From positions 38,042 to 102,041 of the forward strand of contig JAOPGA020001753.1 of assembly GCA_026419775.2 (NCBI GenBank): 64,000 nucleotides of DNA. Reading direction: 5' to 3'. Source of the DNA: Acrasis kona (taxonomy: Eukaryota; Heterolobosea; Eutetramitea; Acrasida; Acrasidae). How positions within the stretch are numbered: position 1 is the first letter of the stretch; each line of letters opens with the position of its first letter. Both the position numbers and the translations under genes were made by a program. A model generated the notes under the pieces. The model had not been told where the DNA came from and did not search any database. It was given only the letters and a program-made list of their open reading frames with translations. Shown in pieces: positions 39,300 through 51,888 of this stretch.

Positions 39300-40197
39300 T
39301 TATTGTTGTTCGGATTTCTTCTCCTTCCTCTTGAGTTTATTAAAGTATTTTTGAGCGTGACTTGCAACCTGCACCCTTGTTCTAGTTTTAACGTATACCT
39401 CCGATATGAGTCGCCATTTTCCATATCCGCACTCCTCAAGACCTAACATGAATTTATCGTGTTCTTCGTCGCTCCATGATCCATCTATTTCAACAGTTAA
39501 AAATGTTAGTGGACAACAAGCTCTTACCGTTAAGGCCCGAAGTGCTTTTTTCTGTTTTTACAAATTTTATCTTTTTACTTTCTGGCTCCAACTGGAATCC
39601 TTTGAATATTAATCCCTTCTTCTTGTTGTCGACCTCCTTCTCTAGTTCAATCTCTTCCTCTCTTGGTCTTTTGTTTGGATTAGGCGGCGAACTGGGCTTG
39701 GGTGGAAGATCAGAGTTGAAGCTGAACCTTCTACGAGAAGAATTCTGCAATGTTTGGCTTATTGCAAGTGTGATTGGGTCAAAGACGGATTCAGTTGCGG
39801 TTTGCTCTACGGTTTCTAAACCATGGCTTAGGACACAATTACTAACAGGTCTAATGTCAAGGAGACTTGATTGTACAGGTTGTATAGGTGGTTGATATGA
39901 CTGCAATGGAATCTCCGAAGTTGTAATTTTCGTTGACTCTTCGAGTTCAGAGGGTGGCGATGTGAGCTGCCTAAATATCTCTTCCTCTGTTCTATTGTGC
40001 ATAGCCCCAAACCAGTTTTGGAATAGGGGCTGTTGTGGAGTCCTTGGGGAGACTTCGTAAAATTTTGGTGTGCTCTCATTAAAGTAAAGCCTTGGCATGA
40101 CAGAATTATCTTCTCTGTGTTGAAGGAAGGAGTAAACATCCGCCATGCTGACTTCTTGTGGGAAGGTCATCTGTGAGTTGTTTGCTGGTTGGTCCAT
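39300..40197 (-). CDS. SHAQKYF-class Myb-like transcription factor
   Basis: Exons 40197-39528 and 39484-39300 (43-nt intron) give 284 residues. The first about 220 residues are disordered with Pro/Ser/Gln stretches and a basic segment PNKRPREEEIELE, a possible nuclear signal. The C-terminal exon encodes one Myb repeat: WSDEEHDKFMLGLEECGYGKW, followed by TRTRVQVASHAQKYFNKLKR, the SHAQKYF signature. These factors bind TATCC/GATA-like sites and are known from plants, dictyostelids and other protists. A second SHAQKYF gene lies at the other end of the window. The target genes are unknown. Confidence 0.85.
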
Positions 40198-40868
40198 TTT
40201 TTATTTTTGTATTCGTTGGACCGAAAAAGGTGAATAACCGGTAGAATGTTCATTTTCCGAATGTCCACTAAATCACTCAAAGCATTTTAAGTGGCTACAC
40301 AATGTGCAATTTAATTATGATTAGTCAAATGGATGAAGGTAAGATATGCATCGTTACGTCTTTCTATTGCTTAGAAGATAAACGCCACAAAAAAGATACA
40401 AAATACTAATTTAGAAGGTTTGCCAGGAATGGAAAAGGCATTTTATGAAGCTTGATTGTAATATCGGAAAAGCTTGATCTATTTGCCCGTGCTCTGCTGA
40501 TAGGTTTTAACATAATATTTATTAAACATTAGTTTCTGAGTTGAACCTAAAGATTGAGCAAGAATTTATCTCCAGGTTGCTATGAATAATCGAACAGTTG
40601 ACGTCAAATTACGAAAATCGTAATGGATAATGGAATTCGTTCGATTGGGACCTTTAACCTTGTTTGTTTGACACAACTCTTCGCCATGGCGTTTGTTTGA
40701 CTATCTCACATATATCATGATTCTTCAATTTGAATATTATCAAGGAAACACGGTGACGAAGAGTTAAAACCCACCAGATATCTGATTAACCTACCTAGTC
40801 GAAAAGACAGCAAAACAAACCGAAGCGAAAAATATAACAGGAAATAAGCAAAAATATAAACTAATACG
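40198..40868. other. Intergenic region, no gene recognised
   Basis: 671 bp of AT-rich DNA between two divergent starts. Short frames such as one from 40327 (MDEG...) are too weak to call. No tRNA or repeat is seen. Confidence 0.35.
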
Positions 40869-41236
40869 ATGGGCAACTACGTTACTCGCAGGTGACTTTG
40901 GTCATAGCATCGCTTTGTTGAAGGTCCTATAATCAAAAAGAACTTCCACAAGGTAAGGAGAATCCTCCGAAGTTATCACAAACAACGTTTAAAACTGCTC
41001 AACAGCCAGTGAAAAAGGTCAGAGGACCTCCCTCGCGCTAGACAACAAGCAGGATGTTACAATGCTTCAAGCCGTCCGGATTCAATGCCACGTATGAGAA
41101 CAATCTCGCCAACGTACACGACATCCAAGGGGTGTTTGGAGTCGCAAACAACCTGTTCCAAATTGAGACGAAACGCTGTAAATTTATAACGCAGAACCCC
41201 TTCAAATCATTTGAGAGGCTTTACGTGATTGATTAG
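40869..41236 (+). CDS. Small spliced protein with an N-myristoylation-like start
   Basis: Exons 40869-40891, 40924-41008 and 41042-41236 (introns 32 and 33 nt, GTGACT...AAG and GTGAAA...TAG) give exactly 100 residues with no internal stop. The start is MGNYVTRRSYNQKELPQGK: Gly2 followed by polar and basic residues is compatible with N-myristoylation. The middle is Lys/Pro/Gln-rich. The C-terminal part has CFKPSGFNATYENNLANV and QNPFKSFERLYVID. No family is recognised. The short introns are at the lower end of the range in this window. The third exon alone has its own ATG (41054), so the upstream exons are the inferred part. Confidence 0.5.
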
Positions 41237-41251
41237 TGGATAAAATAAATC

Positions 41252-41374
41252 ATGACGGAACAATTACTTAACATGCTTGGAGCACTCGGTCATTCTCCTC
41301 GACCATCAAGACGGGATTCAATTAAAAATGTGGAAGAGCAAAAAGTTTCAAACAATACTTTAATAAACGAATAA
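41252..41374 (+). CDS. Possible 40-residue protein
   Basis: A frame 15 bp after the preceding stop encodes MTEQLLNMLGALGHSPRPSR and an acidic-polar tail, ending at TAA inside AATAAA-like sequence. It may be in the 3' UTR of the preceding gene or an independent tiny gene. No motif is seen. Confidence 0.25.
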   Translation: MTEQLLNMLGALGHSPRPSRRDSIKNVEEQKVSNNTLINE

Positions 41375-41409
41375 TAAATTTGAAGCAAAATGTATTACAA
41401 AATGTCTTT

Positions 41410-42162
<753 letters not shown>

Positions 42163-42198
42163 GATTTATATAATTGTGCTCCTATAATAATATTAACG

Positions 42199-42399
42199 AT
42201 GAGGGCACTATTTGACGTTACTGTATTCAACGAGGAAGTCTCTCGTGGGTTGTCTTTTTCTTTTATTCTAAATTGGAAGGCAGATTACAAGAACTCAATT
42301 GATTGGTGTCAAAGTTTTTCGTTGAACGAGTACCCAAAAATAAATTGGAAGTCAGCCCTCTCTTCTGTGAATACGCACAAACACTCGGTGTTGTGCTAG
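42199..42399 (+). CDS. Possible small protein (66 residues)
   Basis: A frame starting MRALFDVTVFNEEVSRGLSF, 36 bp from the divergent Rab14 start, with protein-like composition (SIDWCQSFSLNEYPK). No motif is recognised and it ends shortly before the PNUTS-like gene on the same strand, so it could be a leader exon or an independent small gene. Confidence 0.35.
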   Translation: MRALFDVTVFNEEVSRGLSFSFILNWKADYKNSIDWCQSFSLNEYPKINWKSALSSVNTHKHSVLC

Positions 42400-42474
42400 G
42401 TATCCCGCAGTTACACTTTTGCCTTGAAATTTTGTGTTAAAACCAGCCAGGCTGGTTATCAAAATATTTAAAAC

Positions 42475-45400
42475 ATGAACATGAATCAAAACATGTGGTT
42501 TACGCAGTTTAATATGCACCAACCGTTACAGCAAAATCCGCCAATTCCGTCTGCTGTATCAGAGAAGCAGTTACAAGATGAAGCGAATCTAAGAAATAAC
42601 CCAGAAGCGTCGAATCTGCTTAAAGCGTTCTTGGCGCATGATAATGAGCCAACGTCCGATCAGATTCGCCAGATCGCCTCTCAGATCAATGTGTCTACTG
42701 AATATGTAATTCTTTTAAACGTTTCTTTTTGTTTATTCTTGTTTTTAAGATTGAAAAAAGAGTCAAAGAAAAGCAACAAAGTATTCTACCAAGCCTGAAC
42801 CCTAATTACTTGACAGGTGATAAGGTGGTACAGGTTGGACCCATGCAATCATTTACCATATATCAACCGCAAAATGGAATATTGCGACCTAACCTGCTAC
42901 AGATCACAAGCCAAGGACAGCAGCCGCTCCAAATGAACAACTTTTTTCACCAACATCCCTTTTCCCTACAAAGTTTACAGCAAGCATCTGGCATGACGCC
43001 GTCAGTGGTCAACATAAGTAATCTACAAAAGGAACAGACACAACCACAAATTCAAGCACAGCAACCACAACAACAGCAGCAAGTACAACAACCAGCCAAA
43101 ACACAACCCAAAATAAAGAAGACTGCTCAAAACGTGGAGGTTGAGAAGAAGTTGAAACCATTACAGGACGAAAAGAATGGAATTGCGTCGCCTGATGCTG
43201 CTGGTGCCATGCTAAAGTTGATGGGGGGAGCAAAAGCACAAGGAGCCAGACAATTATACATGCAATGCATTTTGAATACAACAAAAACACCGGCTCTCAA
43301 AAAGTACATTTTTTCAAAAACAACCATTAACCATCTGCATAGATTAGTGGATCTTAAAATTGCTGAATTACTCAAGAAGTGGTTAGAAGAGGCCAAATCA
43401 AAGAACAAACCCGAAATGATGCTGTTGATCATGGAAGTAGTGACCAAATTACCACTAACGATAGAGGCCCTGTCTTCTTCGGGCGTCGGTAAAACGATCG
43501 CAACGTTAAAGAAGGAAAAGAATCTAACGGAGGGTAAGAAACATTTTAATTGGTTTAACTTTATGTAGAGGTGAACAAACGAGTACGCGAGCTATTGGAT
43601 CACTTGAAGAAGATTGCAGGTGCAGCACAGCCACAGCCACAACCCATACCTGCATCCACCACCACACAACCCATTCCAAAGATTAAAAAAATACAAAAAG
43701 AACAAAGTATGCAACATTTTCTTCGCTCTTTTAACAATCACGTAGATGCATCCGCTGCAGCCGATGGTCAAGAGGAATCAAATGGAACGGGCATCTTCTC
43801 CGTCATCTCCTCCATTCCCAAAAAATCAAATGCTGCCAACAAGGCACAATCCACCACCACCACCACTGCCATCCCATCCACCAACAAACAAGATGCAAAG
43901 GATTCAAAAAGAGCCGTTCAGATGGTGGAATTGGATTCATCAGCAACGCTCCGTAGCAAATATGCAAAAACAAACGTCAACACCTCCTACACCAGCAAAC
44001 CTTTATCAGCAGATGACATTCACAAGAACAAGAGGAACAAACTAACGACAGATCAACAACAACAACAACAACCACCCACCAGTCCAGGCGCAACCAAGAG
44101 AAAGATGAGCGATCCAAGCACGCCAGATGCCAAGCGCATTCGAACCAACGAAGAAGCATCATCGCCAACATCGATCGCCTCGCAATCAATTCAAATCAGC
44201 GAAAAGACCGGCAAGCCAAAAAAGAGAGTTCGATTCCCAGATAACGACGACCAATTATCACAAATAAGAATCATACCCAACATTGAACAACAAAATGCAG
44301 AGATGGCACAATTTCAAAAACAAGAAGAAGAGTTATTGGCTAGGACCGCTCAACAAAACAATAATCAAATGGATTGGAGTGCTTCATCTCCTCAACAACC
44401 TCAACGAAAATCACCTTATTCCATACACGCTCAGCAACAGCAACAACATTTCAATCAGCAGCAGCAGCAGCAGCAGCAGCAACATGATGATTCACCTAGT
44501 GCAGTGAACGAGAGACAGGGAGAAAAGGCAATGTTTGTTCAGAGGAGAGAGGAGAGAAGAAGAAAATTAAACGCAATGCAACCAACTACCAACGAGTATC
44601 ACTTGTATTCGTTATCAGATGTACAAAGCACTCGATCAGCGCACACGCCAGAAACACAATCCAGAGCAGAGTACGTGAATAATCATCAAGAATACAAGAG
44701 CGGTCATGGTGGAGCCATACCCGATACTCCATCGAGTCCCATCACGAATCCTTCTTCTTCTTCCTCTCCTAATCAAATACCCAGTAATGAATTTCTACAA
44801 CAATTATTGGGTAGTATATCCAATGCACTACAGCCAAGTAATGGCGCTGCTCCATCGGTGAGTTCTAATCCCTATCATCATCAACAACAACCACCCACCA
44901 ATCATCATCCCTATTCGAATTACAATCACTCTTATATGCCACAAAATACTTATAGACCACCTGTACAACCACAACACAATCAATACATGCCACCATCCAC
45001 TCATCAACAATCCTATCAACCACCTCAACAACAATCGACGCCGCCGCTCAATCAATACATACCCACACAACAATATCAACAACCACCACCACAACAGCGT
45101 CAACAACAACAACAGCAGCAGCATGCTTTTAATGTGATTAGACCTGGTGATCCTGGTTTCTCTGGCAGTGCTGCACCACAGCAATCACAACATTATAGAG
45201 GTGGTTATGATGGTGGTAATGATGTGGTGGCCAATAGTCACGGCAATCATAATCATAATACGACCAATGCGAAACCACATCACGGTCGTATTAAGAATGT
45301 TAGGTGTAGGTTTTATGATACCCCACAGGGGTGTCGATATGCTGCTCAATGTACATTTTGGCACCCTGGTGATCCCATTCCACCTGGCGGTGTGCAGGAA

Positions 45401-45487
45401 TATGATCCCGATAAGATTAGAAATCCTCAGAATCATAGAGATGATGGCGAACATCGACAACAGAGAGATGATTATTACAGGAGGTGA
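42475..45487 (+). CDS. PNUTS/PPP1R10-like nuclear PP1 regulatory protein
   Basis: Exons 42475-42705, 42750-43533 and 43569-45487 (introns 44 and 35 nt) give 977 residues. A helix-turn-helix-like N-terminal segment (LLKAFLAHDNEPTSDQIRQI... near residues 40-90) may be a divergent homeodomain, as in plant LUMINIDEPENDENS. Residues about 240-335 form a TFIIS N-terminal (LW) domain (LYMQCILNTTKTPALKKYIF, WLEEAKSK, LPLTIEAL). KPKKRVRFPDN has an RVxF-type PP1-docking motif (558-561). Low-complexity Gln/Pro/Ser/Asn regions follow. Residues 918-937 form a CX8CX5CX3H zinc finger (CRFYDTPQGC...WH). TFIIS domain, PP1 motif and C-terminal CCCH in this order is the PNUTS architecture, which guides PP1 to RNA polymerase II at transcription termination. 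Confidence 0.75.
44456..44479 (+). repeat. (CAG)8 microsatellite in coding sequence
   Basis: Eight perfect CAG units inside the Gln-rich region of the PNUTS-like gene, next to further CAA/CAG codons. Such a pure run is prone to length variation between strains. Confidence 0.9.
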
Positions 45488-45563
45488 TTTGTGTCATGAA
45501 ATATTTGTGCATGCGCAGTGTGAATAAATATAATGTTTTGTATTAATTTTTTGTAACTTTGAA

Positions 45564-46352
45564 ATGGAAGACAAGTTCTACGATCCATTGTTTAATCCAA
45601 AAACTGAAGTTGTGAAGGATGGTTCAACAACCAAGGATAGTCAGAGTCAGGTCAAAGTAACACAGTATGTGGAGCCAGCGACGACCTATAAACAAACTGG
45701 TGTGGAACACGAACCATTCGCCGCAATGAGCGAACAACGTAGGAAATTCAAGGAGCAAGAGGAGAAGGAGAGACAGAAAAGACTTCAACACAGACAGCAA
45801 CTCTCCATGAGCTCCAATGACATTGATTCACTAGATTCGCCCCCTCAACACTCTTCACCTCAAAAAGAACCAATAAAAGAGGAAAAGATCAAGGACGAAC
45901 CACCTGCATTCTTTCAAAATCGTAAGAAATTTGACAGGGTGGAGAAGCAGAGCCCAGAGCAAACATTAGAAAAGAAGAATGAAAAGCAAAAGTTACAGAG
46001 CGAAACAAAGATAAACAAGGACTTCTTCGAGGATGTTATCCCAGCGACAAACAAGTCGATTTTAGAAAAGGAAATTTTTGACGACCTTGACGATTTACTC
46101 CAAGATGATCAATTAAACAAGATTGAAAAAACCTTATCGACAACAACAAGCAAAAAGACATCTGAGAATCAACAAACCAAAGCAGCAAAAAGAACCTCCA
46201 CAAGCGCAACAACACTGGACGACGATTTGTTCAGCATGTTGTCTCCAAAAGAAACAAAAGACAACAACAAGACTTTTGGTGCCAACGATTTTGACATGAA
46301 CGCCTACATTTCACAAAACACACAAGAAAGCAACAAAGGATTGTTTGATTAA
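45564..46352 (+). CDS. Hypothetical disordered, charged protein
   Basis: A 262-residue frame without introns. It is rich in Lys, Glu, Gln and Ser, with a short helical segment (RRKFKEQEEKERQKRLQHRQ) and repeated acidic-hydrophobic clusters: FDDLDDLLQDD, LDDDLFSMLSP and GLFD at the end. Such clusters can bind adaptor proteins or microtubule/vesicle factors, but no family is recognised. It ends 4 bp before the convergent coiled-coil gene. Confidence 0.55.
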   Translation: MEDKFYDPLFNPKTEVVKDGSTTKDSQSQVKVTQYVEPATTYKQTGVEHEPFAAMSEQRRKFKEQEEKERQKRLQHRQQLSMSSNDIDSLDSPPQHSSPQKEPIKEEKIKDEPPAFFQNRKKFDRVEKQSPEQTLEKKNEKQKLQSETKINKDFFEDVIPATNKSILEKEIFDDLDDLLQDDQLNKIEKTLSTTTSKKTSENQQTKAAKRTSTSATTLDDDLFSMLSPKETKDNNKTFGANDFDMNAYISQNTQESNKGLFD

Positions 46353-46356
46353 AATT

Positions 46357-49333
46357 TTATTTTCTAGCACTTAGAGGTAAATTTGTTGTTGCAAGTACAT
46401 ATTGTGCTCTGATGGTGTTGAGCGGAAGATTTAATATACGATGTGTCACTGCTCCAGAGTCATGTCTAGTGTCCTGATGCGCATGAGTAGTTGAGGATCG
46501 TGCGGAGGGCGTCCGATAATAACGTGTTTGTATGCTGGACATTGGCCGTGGCTTTGGTGGAGGTCTGACCGAGTTGTTGTTATGTGACAGTCCTGATCTC
46601 CCATCCGAACTTTTTGATGGCATCTTGAATTGATATGTAGTCATGCTCAATGTGTTGGCTTCGCTTCTCTTGAGTTGATGGTATCCGTCGTCATGTGAAA
46701 GTATCATCGGCGTCATTGGCGTGCTGTTGGTTGACCAGGGCGAATGCTGGGTGACCCTTGGTGATGACTCCACGATCCGACGCAACGTACTGCTCTTGGC
46801 ACGAGGTGTTTTGTAATGATCCACTAGTGTGGCAGATCCATCCCTCTTCATGAATAATTGTGATTTGAATGGCTTGCCTTCGAATTGATTTGAAATTGAG
46901 TCTTGGCTCAAGTTGAGTCTGTAGCGTACCTCTTGCGTACTAGAATCTTGTAATTTTACAAACGAACCAGGCGAAGGAACAGCATCAACCTTTTGTACAA
47001 GTTCTTGAGTGTCGAAGTGACCGACGTCTAACAACAAGTTCGGCTCAGGTGATGGTGTATTATTTTGTATGTGAGTGTAATTTGTTAACTGAAGTTGGAA
47101 CTGCTCACTGTCTTGTTCCTGAACGTCAGATATATGTACATTAGAAGGTTGTTGTGTAATGTTGCGTTCGTTTTCGTTGGCTATCGCTATTTGATTGATT
47201 GTATCATTTTGTTTATGGTCGCTCTCTTGTGCATGATAACTTTCTTGTCTATAATTGTTTTCCTTTGTAATAAGTTCACTTTCTGCACTAACCGCAGCAT
47301 TCTCAACGATAGTGTTGGTGTTGCTTGCATTGAAAAAGTCTTTTGCACTCACTATACTTGAGGCCCTCGACCGTACTTTGTCTCCTGCCATGCGTTGTTT
47401 CATGTTATCCAACCGCTCGTTGGGATCTCTATTTACAAAATCTATACCTTCATCCTTAACACGTCCTTGTGCTCTAGGGGAATGAGAGATGCTCTTTCTT
47501 CTTCTTTGTTGAACTGGTCTCTCATGTTGATGTACATAATGGTGGTGATGAACGTGGGCATCTTGTTTGGGTGCTGGTTGTGGATCGACTTTAGTAGGTA
47601 TTTGTAGTTTAATCCTTTTAATCTCATCCATCATTTTGTTCTTCATATCCTGTACTTGTTGTTGATGTTGAGATTCCCTGGTCAAAAGTCTCTCCATATG
47701 GCTTGATACGTCATTTTTCTGCTTTTGAATTACTTCATCTCGTTGTACCTTAACAATATTTAATTCTTGCCGAGCTAATTCAACCTCTTGTTTCAGTTGG
47801 TTGATGATGGCAGTCTGGTCCTTCTCGTTCAATGCATCCGTCAATGTCTCCACTCTAGTTTTGAGTTGGCCAACCTGTTCGTCTCCCTCCCTCAACTGTA
47901 TTTGTATCAATTCATACTCCTGCAACAAATTATCATACAGCACCATTTTATCCTGATATAGCTCTTGCAATCTATTATATCTGCTCAACAAGTCCTCTGA
48001 CTTCATCATTGCGAAATGAACATCTTGACTAAATTCTTGTTTATCAGCAAATATTGCTAGGGTGGGTAGCACTGGTGATAATATTGGGGTAAGCATAGCC
48101 TTTCTATTATTCCTAGCTTGAAGCTGTGCTAGCTCCTGCAACCTATCGATTACCTCCTGCCTATCTAGTTGCTCACCTCTAAACCATATACTGCGATCCG
48201 ACAAAATCTCTCTTTCTTCCTGCCAATCCATTTGTAGTTTTATTGTATTTTCCTGATGCTCCCGTAAATGTCTAGCGTACCCTTGCATATCCTTGTCCAT
48301 TAACTTCATCTTTTCTTGAGATTCTAACAGTGCTCCACGTAGCTCTTCTATGGTAAAATCTTTTTCAGTAATCAATCTTGAATTTTTGGTTTGTTGACTG
48401 AGTAGCTCCTCCACTTGAATTTTCAGCATAGCCTCTTCGGCTGAAGAGGACTGGAATGATGAGGGTGAAGAGGGTGTAGCAGCTTTAAGATTTTGATACG
48501 AATCCTTTCTCGATAGGGCGCTTTTATCGCTTCTTTGCTTTATTTGTAATGGTTTGTTATCATCTGTTGGTATGGTGGTGAAAGCTTCGGTTTTTCCCTC
48601 GGTGATTGTATAAATTTGCTCTCTTAATACTAATATCTCTCTGTAATAAGTTTCTCTTTGATTTTTAAGCTCGAGTTCTCTTCTTTCTAACTGTCCCCTC
48701 AAAAAATCCATCTGTAAGTTCGATTTTCTGTTCTTTTCTGCAAAGTCTTTTGTTTTTTGTTGATAGTATAATACTTGATTCGAGGCTCGTCGCAACTTCT
48801 CCTCCAGAGTGAAAGCCTGTTCTTCTGGTGTTATTGTTTGTTGGTTGTCGTAGCAAATGTTTTTTCTGGTGGCCATATTTGAGCTTAGATTGTATGTTGT
48901 TCCTAGGGATTTGTTTTCCGCATCCAAAGCATCTTGATGCCTTTTCTTTGAGTCATTCTCGAAGTTTACAACATTCCTTGCATAATTGAATAGAACTCGT
49001 TGAATAGAAGCGGTGAGGTCCTGTGTACTAATATTATAAAACAGATATATTATTGCTTACCCTTCTTTGTTGTTCTGGTGCAGCTCCAACGAACAAATTG
49101 TTCTCCTCCATCGCCAAAAATATGTTATTTTGCGCAACCTCCAAACACCTGACCAACATGTTTGCAGTCTCCTCTGAACCAACCAGTGGAACAGTAGGTT
49201 GATAAACTTGAGAATCCAAGGTCATATTTGAAATAGATGACGGGGTCAATACAGGTTGTGCTGGAGCCTCATCTTCACAATCTGTCTGATTATTGAGGTC
49301 ATCGCTGGGACTATTGGCCTCGCGATTTTGCAT
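46357..49333 (-). CDS. Large coiled-coil protein, function unknown
   Basis: Exons 49333-49061 and 49020-46357 (40-nt intron ending in CACAG) give 978 residues. The N-terminal about 90 residues are acidic and polar. Residues about 100-530 form a long, broken coiled coil (LREQIYTITEG, LLSQQTKNSRLITEKDFTIE, LRGALLESQEKMKLMDKDMQ, and so on). A His-rich patch (HVHHHHYVHQH) is followed by a basic region QRRRKSISHSPR. The C-terminal about 350 residues are disordered with many Ser/Thr and basic motifs (SSTLRRIV, TPRAKS). It has the make-up of centrosomal, basal-body or cytoskeletal scaffold proteins, but no specific family is recognised. Confidence 0.65.
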
Positions 49334-50294
49334 GCCATATTATATTACAAAGACAGTAATTTTGTTTACAATGTTTATTTATAATACATGAAAAGTTCGT
49401 CGATGTGCTTTATGTATAGCCGCAATAAGCTTCAAAGAGATCGATAGACAGTCTCAAATTTCAAATAATCGGACAAGTGGTATAATGTCTATTAATGATC
49501 CTGATGGATTCAAAACTTTAGGTCTTGAAATCTCGATCTATCAAATACCCTAGCCTAAAGTATTCAAAATATTTACAAACTCGTTTTATAATCCTACATC
49601 TCCAAATCTCCAAACAGAATTTTAGTTTATCTAACTTAAGTGCTTGAATCCAATTTAAACTGCTTCTTAACAACAATTCCTCGTTTCCTACTGTATGAGG
49701 AAGAACACTACGATATCAAAGGGTTAAAGTCGGTTTGTTTTTCTTGGCTGTGCTGATCGGACAACAGTTGTCATCGCCTTTAAAAGCATCTTTTGATTGC
49801 TTCTCATATTGATCTTGACGTGAAAGATGATTATCATCGATATCAAACCGGTTGCAATGCCGTTAAAAGTTGATCATTGGCGCCCATTCGAAAAAAACTG
49901 GAATCTTTTTTAAGATTCTTTACCGGAATGGCGCTCAGTGGTTGAGCTATGGAGCTCAAAAACAATACGTCACCTTAAATTTGACCGAGTATAGACATTT
50001 CTTGGGCAACCATGTTTTTGATTGATTCAAGAACAGAAAATTTAGATCTTATTTTAGATTTGTATCCCCATCCAAATTTTTGTTTCCAATTCATACCAAC
50101 AAAAAAACACCCACATCATAGGACCCAACAGTTACCACAAATTAACAGTTAACTCACAATCACTGATCACCCCAACCGACACTACCACATACGATCCACC
50201 AGTGACAACAAGGATAAAGTCCATAACCAACCCCCTGTAATATATATACATAGTAGGCGCGTAAGCCGAGTTAAATAATTGTACATTCAGAACC
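49334..50294. other. Long intergenic region with a TATA-like element before the next gene
   Basis: 961 bp without a convincing frame. The sequence GAATCTT-TTTT-AAGATTC (near 49902) forms a perfect short hairpin. A tRNA A-box-like TGGCGCTCAGTGGTTGAGC (about 49929) has no matching B-box and no cloverleaf. ATATATATAC near 50240, about 50 bp upstream of the next ATG, is a likely TATA element. Poly-A-rich leader sequence precedes the ATG. Confidence 0.4.
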
Positions 50295-51237
50295 ATGTTC
50301 ACAAAGAGTAAGTACTTTTATTTAACACGAACGTTAACACTCTTCAGAGCACTTCATCCTGCACAAGGCCCGCTCTGAGTTCGAAAAGCGTATCGAACAG
50401 GGGGAGGACATCCAATTCAACTTCTCTTGCAAACCAACCCCCGTCAAGTCAGAATTCGATGCTCACCAACTCTCGGACATTGAACTCTCCCCTTCTTCAT
50501 ATACTCCAGACACTTCGGCTTTCAAGAAGAGGAAGATAAGCAAGTACTGTGATGACTCCCCAACGTCCGAGACATGTGGTACCAGCACCAAGCCCGCCCT
50601 TGTTCCACTAGAGGAGGAGCGCGTTCTTATCAACTATAACAACTTTTTCCAAGTCCAGAGTGGCTCCAACGCCCAACACGACATGCCAATCAAGCCACCA
50701 AGTCCTGCACCCGAGCAGATAACGTCCACCAACCAAGCCACCAAGAGAAGAGGAGGAAAGCGTAGCAACAGTAACGCAGGACAAACCAACCCTGCTCAAG
50801 GCGTACAAGGAGAATGTTGTTTAACTGGTTGTCACAACACTGTCACCAACCGCTTGCGCTTCAGTCTACGTTGCCACAAGCACGAGGACTTTAAACAAGA
50901 GTTCCTTGACAATGGATGGAACAAGGTGTGCCACTACCACTACTTTAGTGATCTTTACAAATATAAGAAGATGACTCACGGTTCTGCAAAGGCTGCCACT
51001 GGAAGAAAGAGCAAGAGCGTCAGCCCTGCCTCAAGCCCCGAGCCCTGTCCACTAGAGTTGGATGCCGTTGTATCGGACAACATACCGTCTACGGTTTTGG
51101 GAAAGAGAGCTCGCAGAGAGGACAAGGACGACGAGATGGAATGTCTACAAAAGGCCACCGATCAAAGACTAGAGGATGCAAATGTGTTTGTGCACTTTTT
51201 AATGACCACCAAACAAAGTCCAGGAGGTGATTTGTGA
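50295..51237 (+). CDS. Cys/His-rich (GATA-like) putative DNA-binding protein
   Basis: Exons 50295-50307 and 50348-51237 (40-nt intron) give 300 residues. The first exon is only 13 nt. Residues 1-145 are polar with KKRKISKY and KRRGGKRS basic patches. Residues about 160-210 form a compact Cys/His module: ECCLTGC (C161, C162, C166), CHKH (C180, H183) and GWNKVCHYHYFSDLYKYKK (C199, H200, H202). Its ending resembles GATA zinc fingers where NACG is replaced by HYHY. This may be a variant GATA-like or other treble-clef finger. Metal binding is inferred from the residues. Codon usage is C-biased, as in actin and p62, so expression is probably high. A shorter or spliced C-terminus beyond 51237 is possible. 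Confidence 0.55.
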
Positions 51238-51888
51238 TGCACCAACAATCAAATAGGTCCTTACCACCTTCGACGTGAAGGAAAGCGAATCGAGGTGGCG
51301 TCAGGACTATTTGCAATTGTAACACCATCATTTCATTTGTACACATTCATTGTGTGTTTTGTAATATATTAGATGAAGAGATGCCTTCGGAGGAAGAACA
51401 TCTATGTAAATATTGTAATACAACGCTGGGGATTTGTGAGTTGTTCAAAAGAACAAAATAAATACTGTTTGAACAGATGATGTTGTAGATGGTTTACTGT
51501 TTTTTTAGTGAGAAGATTTGAAGTGAGTGCATAACCGATAAAACTGGATTGAATAATGGATACTCAATCCAGGTATTGTCAACAACGCTACCACATTTAA
51601 AATACAGTCATGGAAGAAGGATTGAGAGAATTACAGTGGTATTACAATGTGGTATTCGTTACATGTTGTTTGTTATGGCTGTCATGTTTGTTATGGTAGA
51701 TCGCCGATGTCGCGACTCCGTATCCAATAATAATAATTATTGTAAAGCACCCTCCTCATCGTTTTAGAATTTCTTCATATAAATTTAGAGTGGATAATGG
51801 AGCCTTCGGGTTGGAGAAATGGAGAATATTGCCAACCGCTATCTTCAAAAACGGACTCGCACGCAACTCTTGTGTTTCACAAAATAAT
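51238..51888. other. Intergenic region with a short CxxC-type frame
   Basis: Around 51374-51462 a frame reads DEEMPSEEEHLCKYCNTTLG, a CxxC pair typical of zinc ribbons, ending at TAA just before AATAAA (51458). It could be the last exon of the preceding gene, but no join that keeps the frame was found. The next about 400 bp contain nothing recognised except an in-frame upstream extension of the desaturase. Confidence 0.3.

Noticed and set aside
43009-43447. Minus-strand frames within the PNUTS-like gene
   Set aside because: They are antisense to Gln-rich coding sequence, which produces Leu/Val-rich shadow frames.
49925-49965. tRNA-like A-box (TGGCGCTCAGTGGTTGAGC) in the 49.3-50.3 kb intergenic region
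   Set aside because: No pairing acceptor stem, anticodon arm or B-box could be drawn, so it is not called a tRNA.
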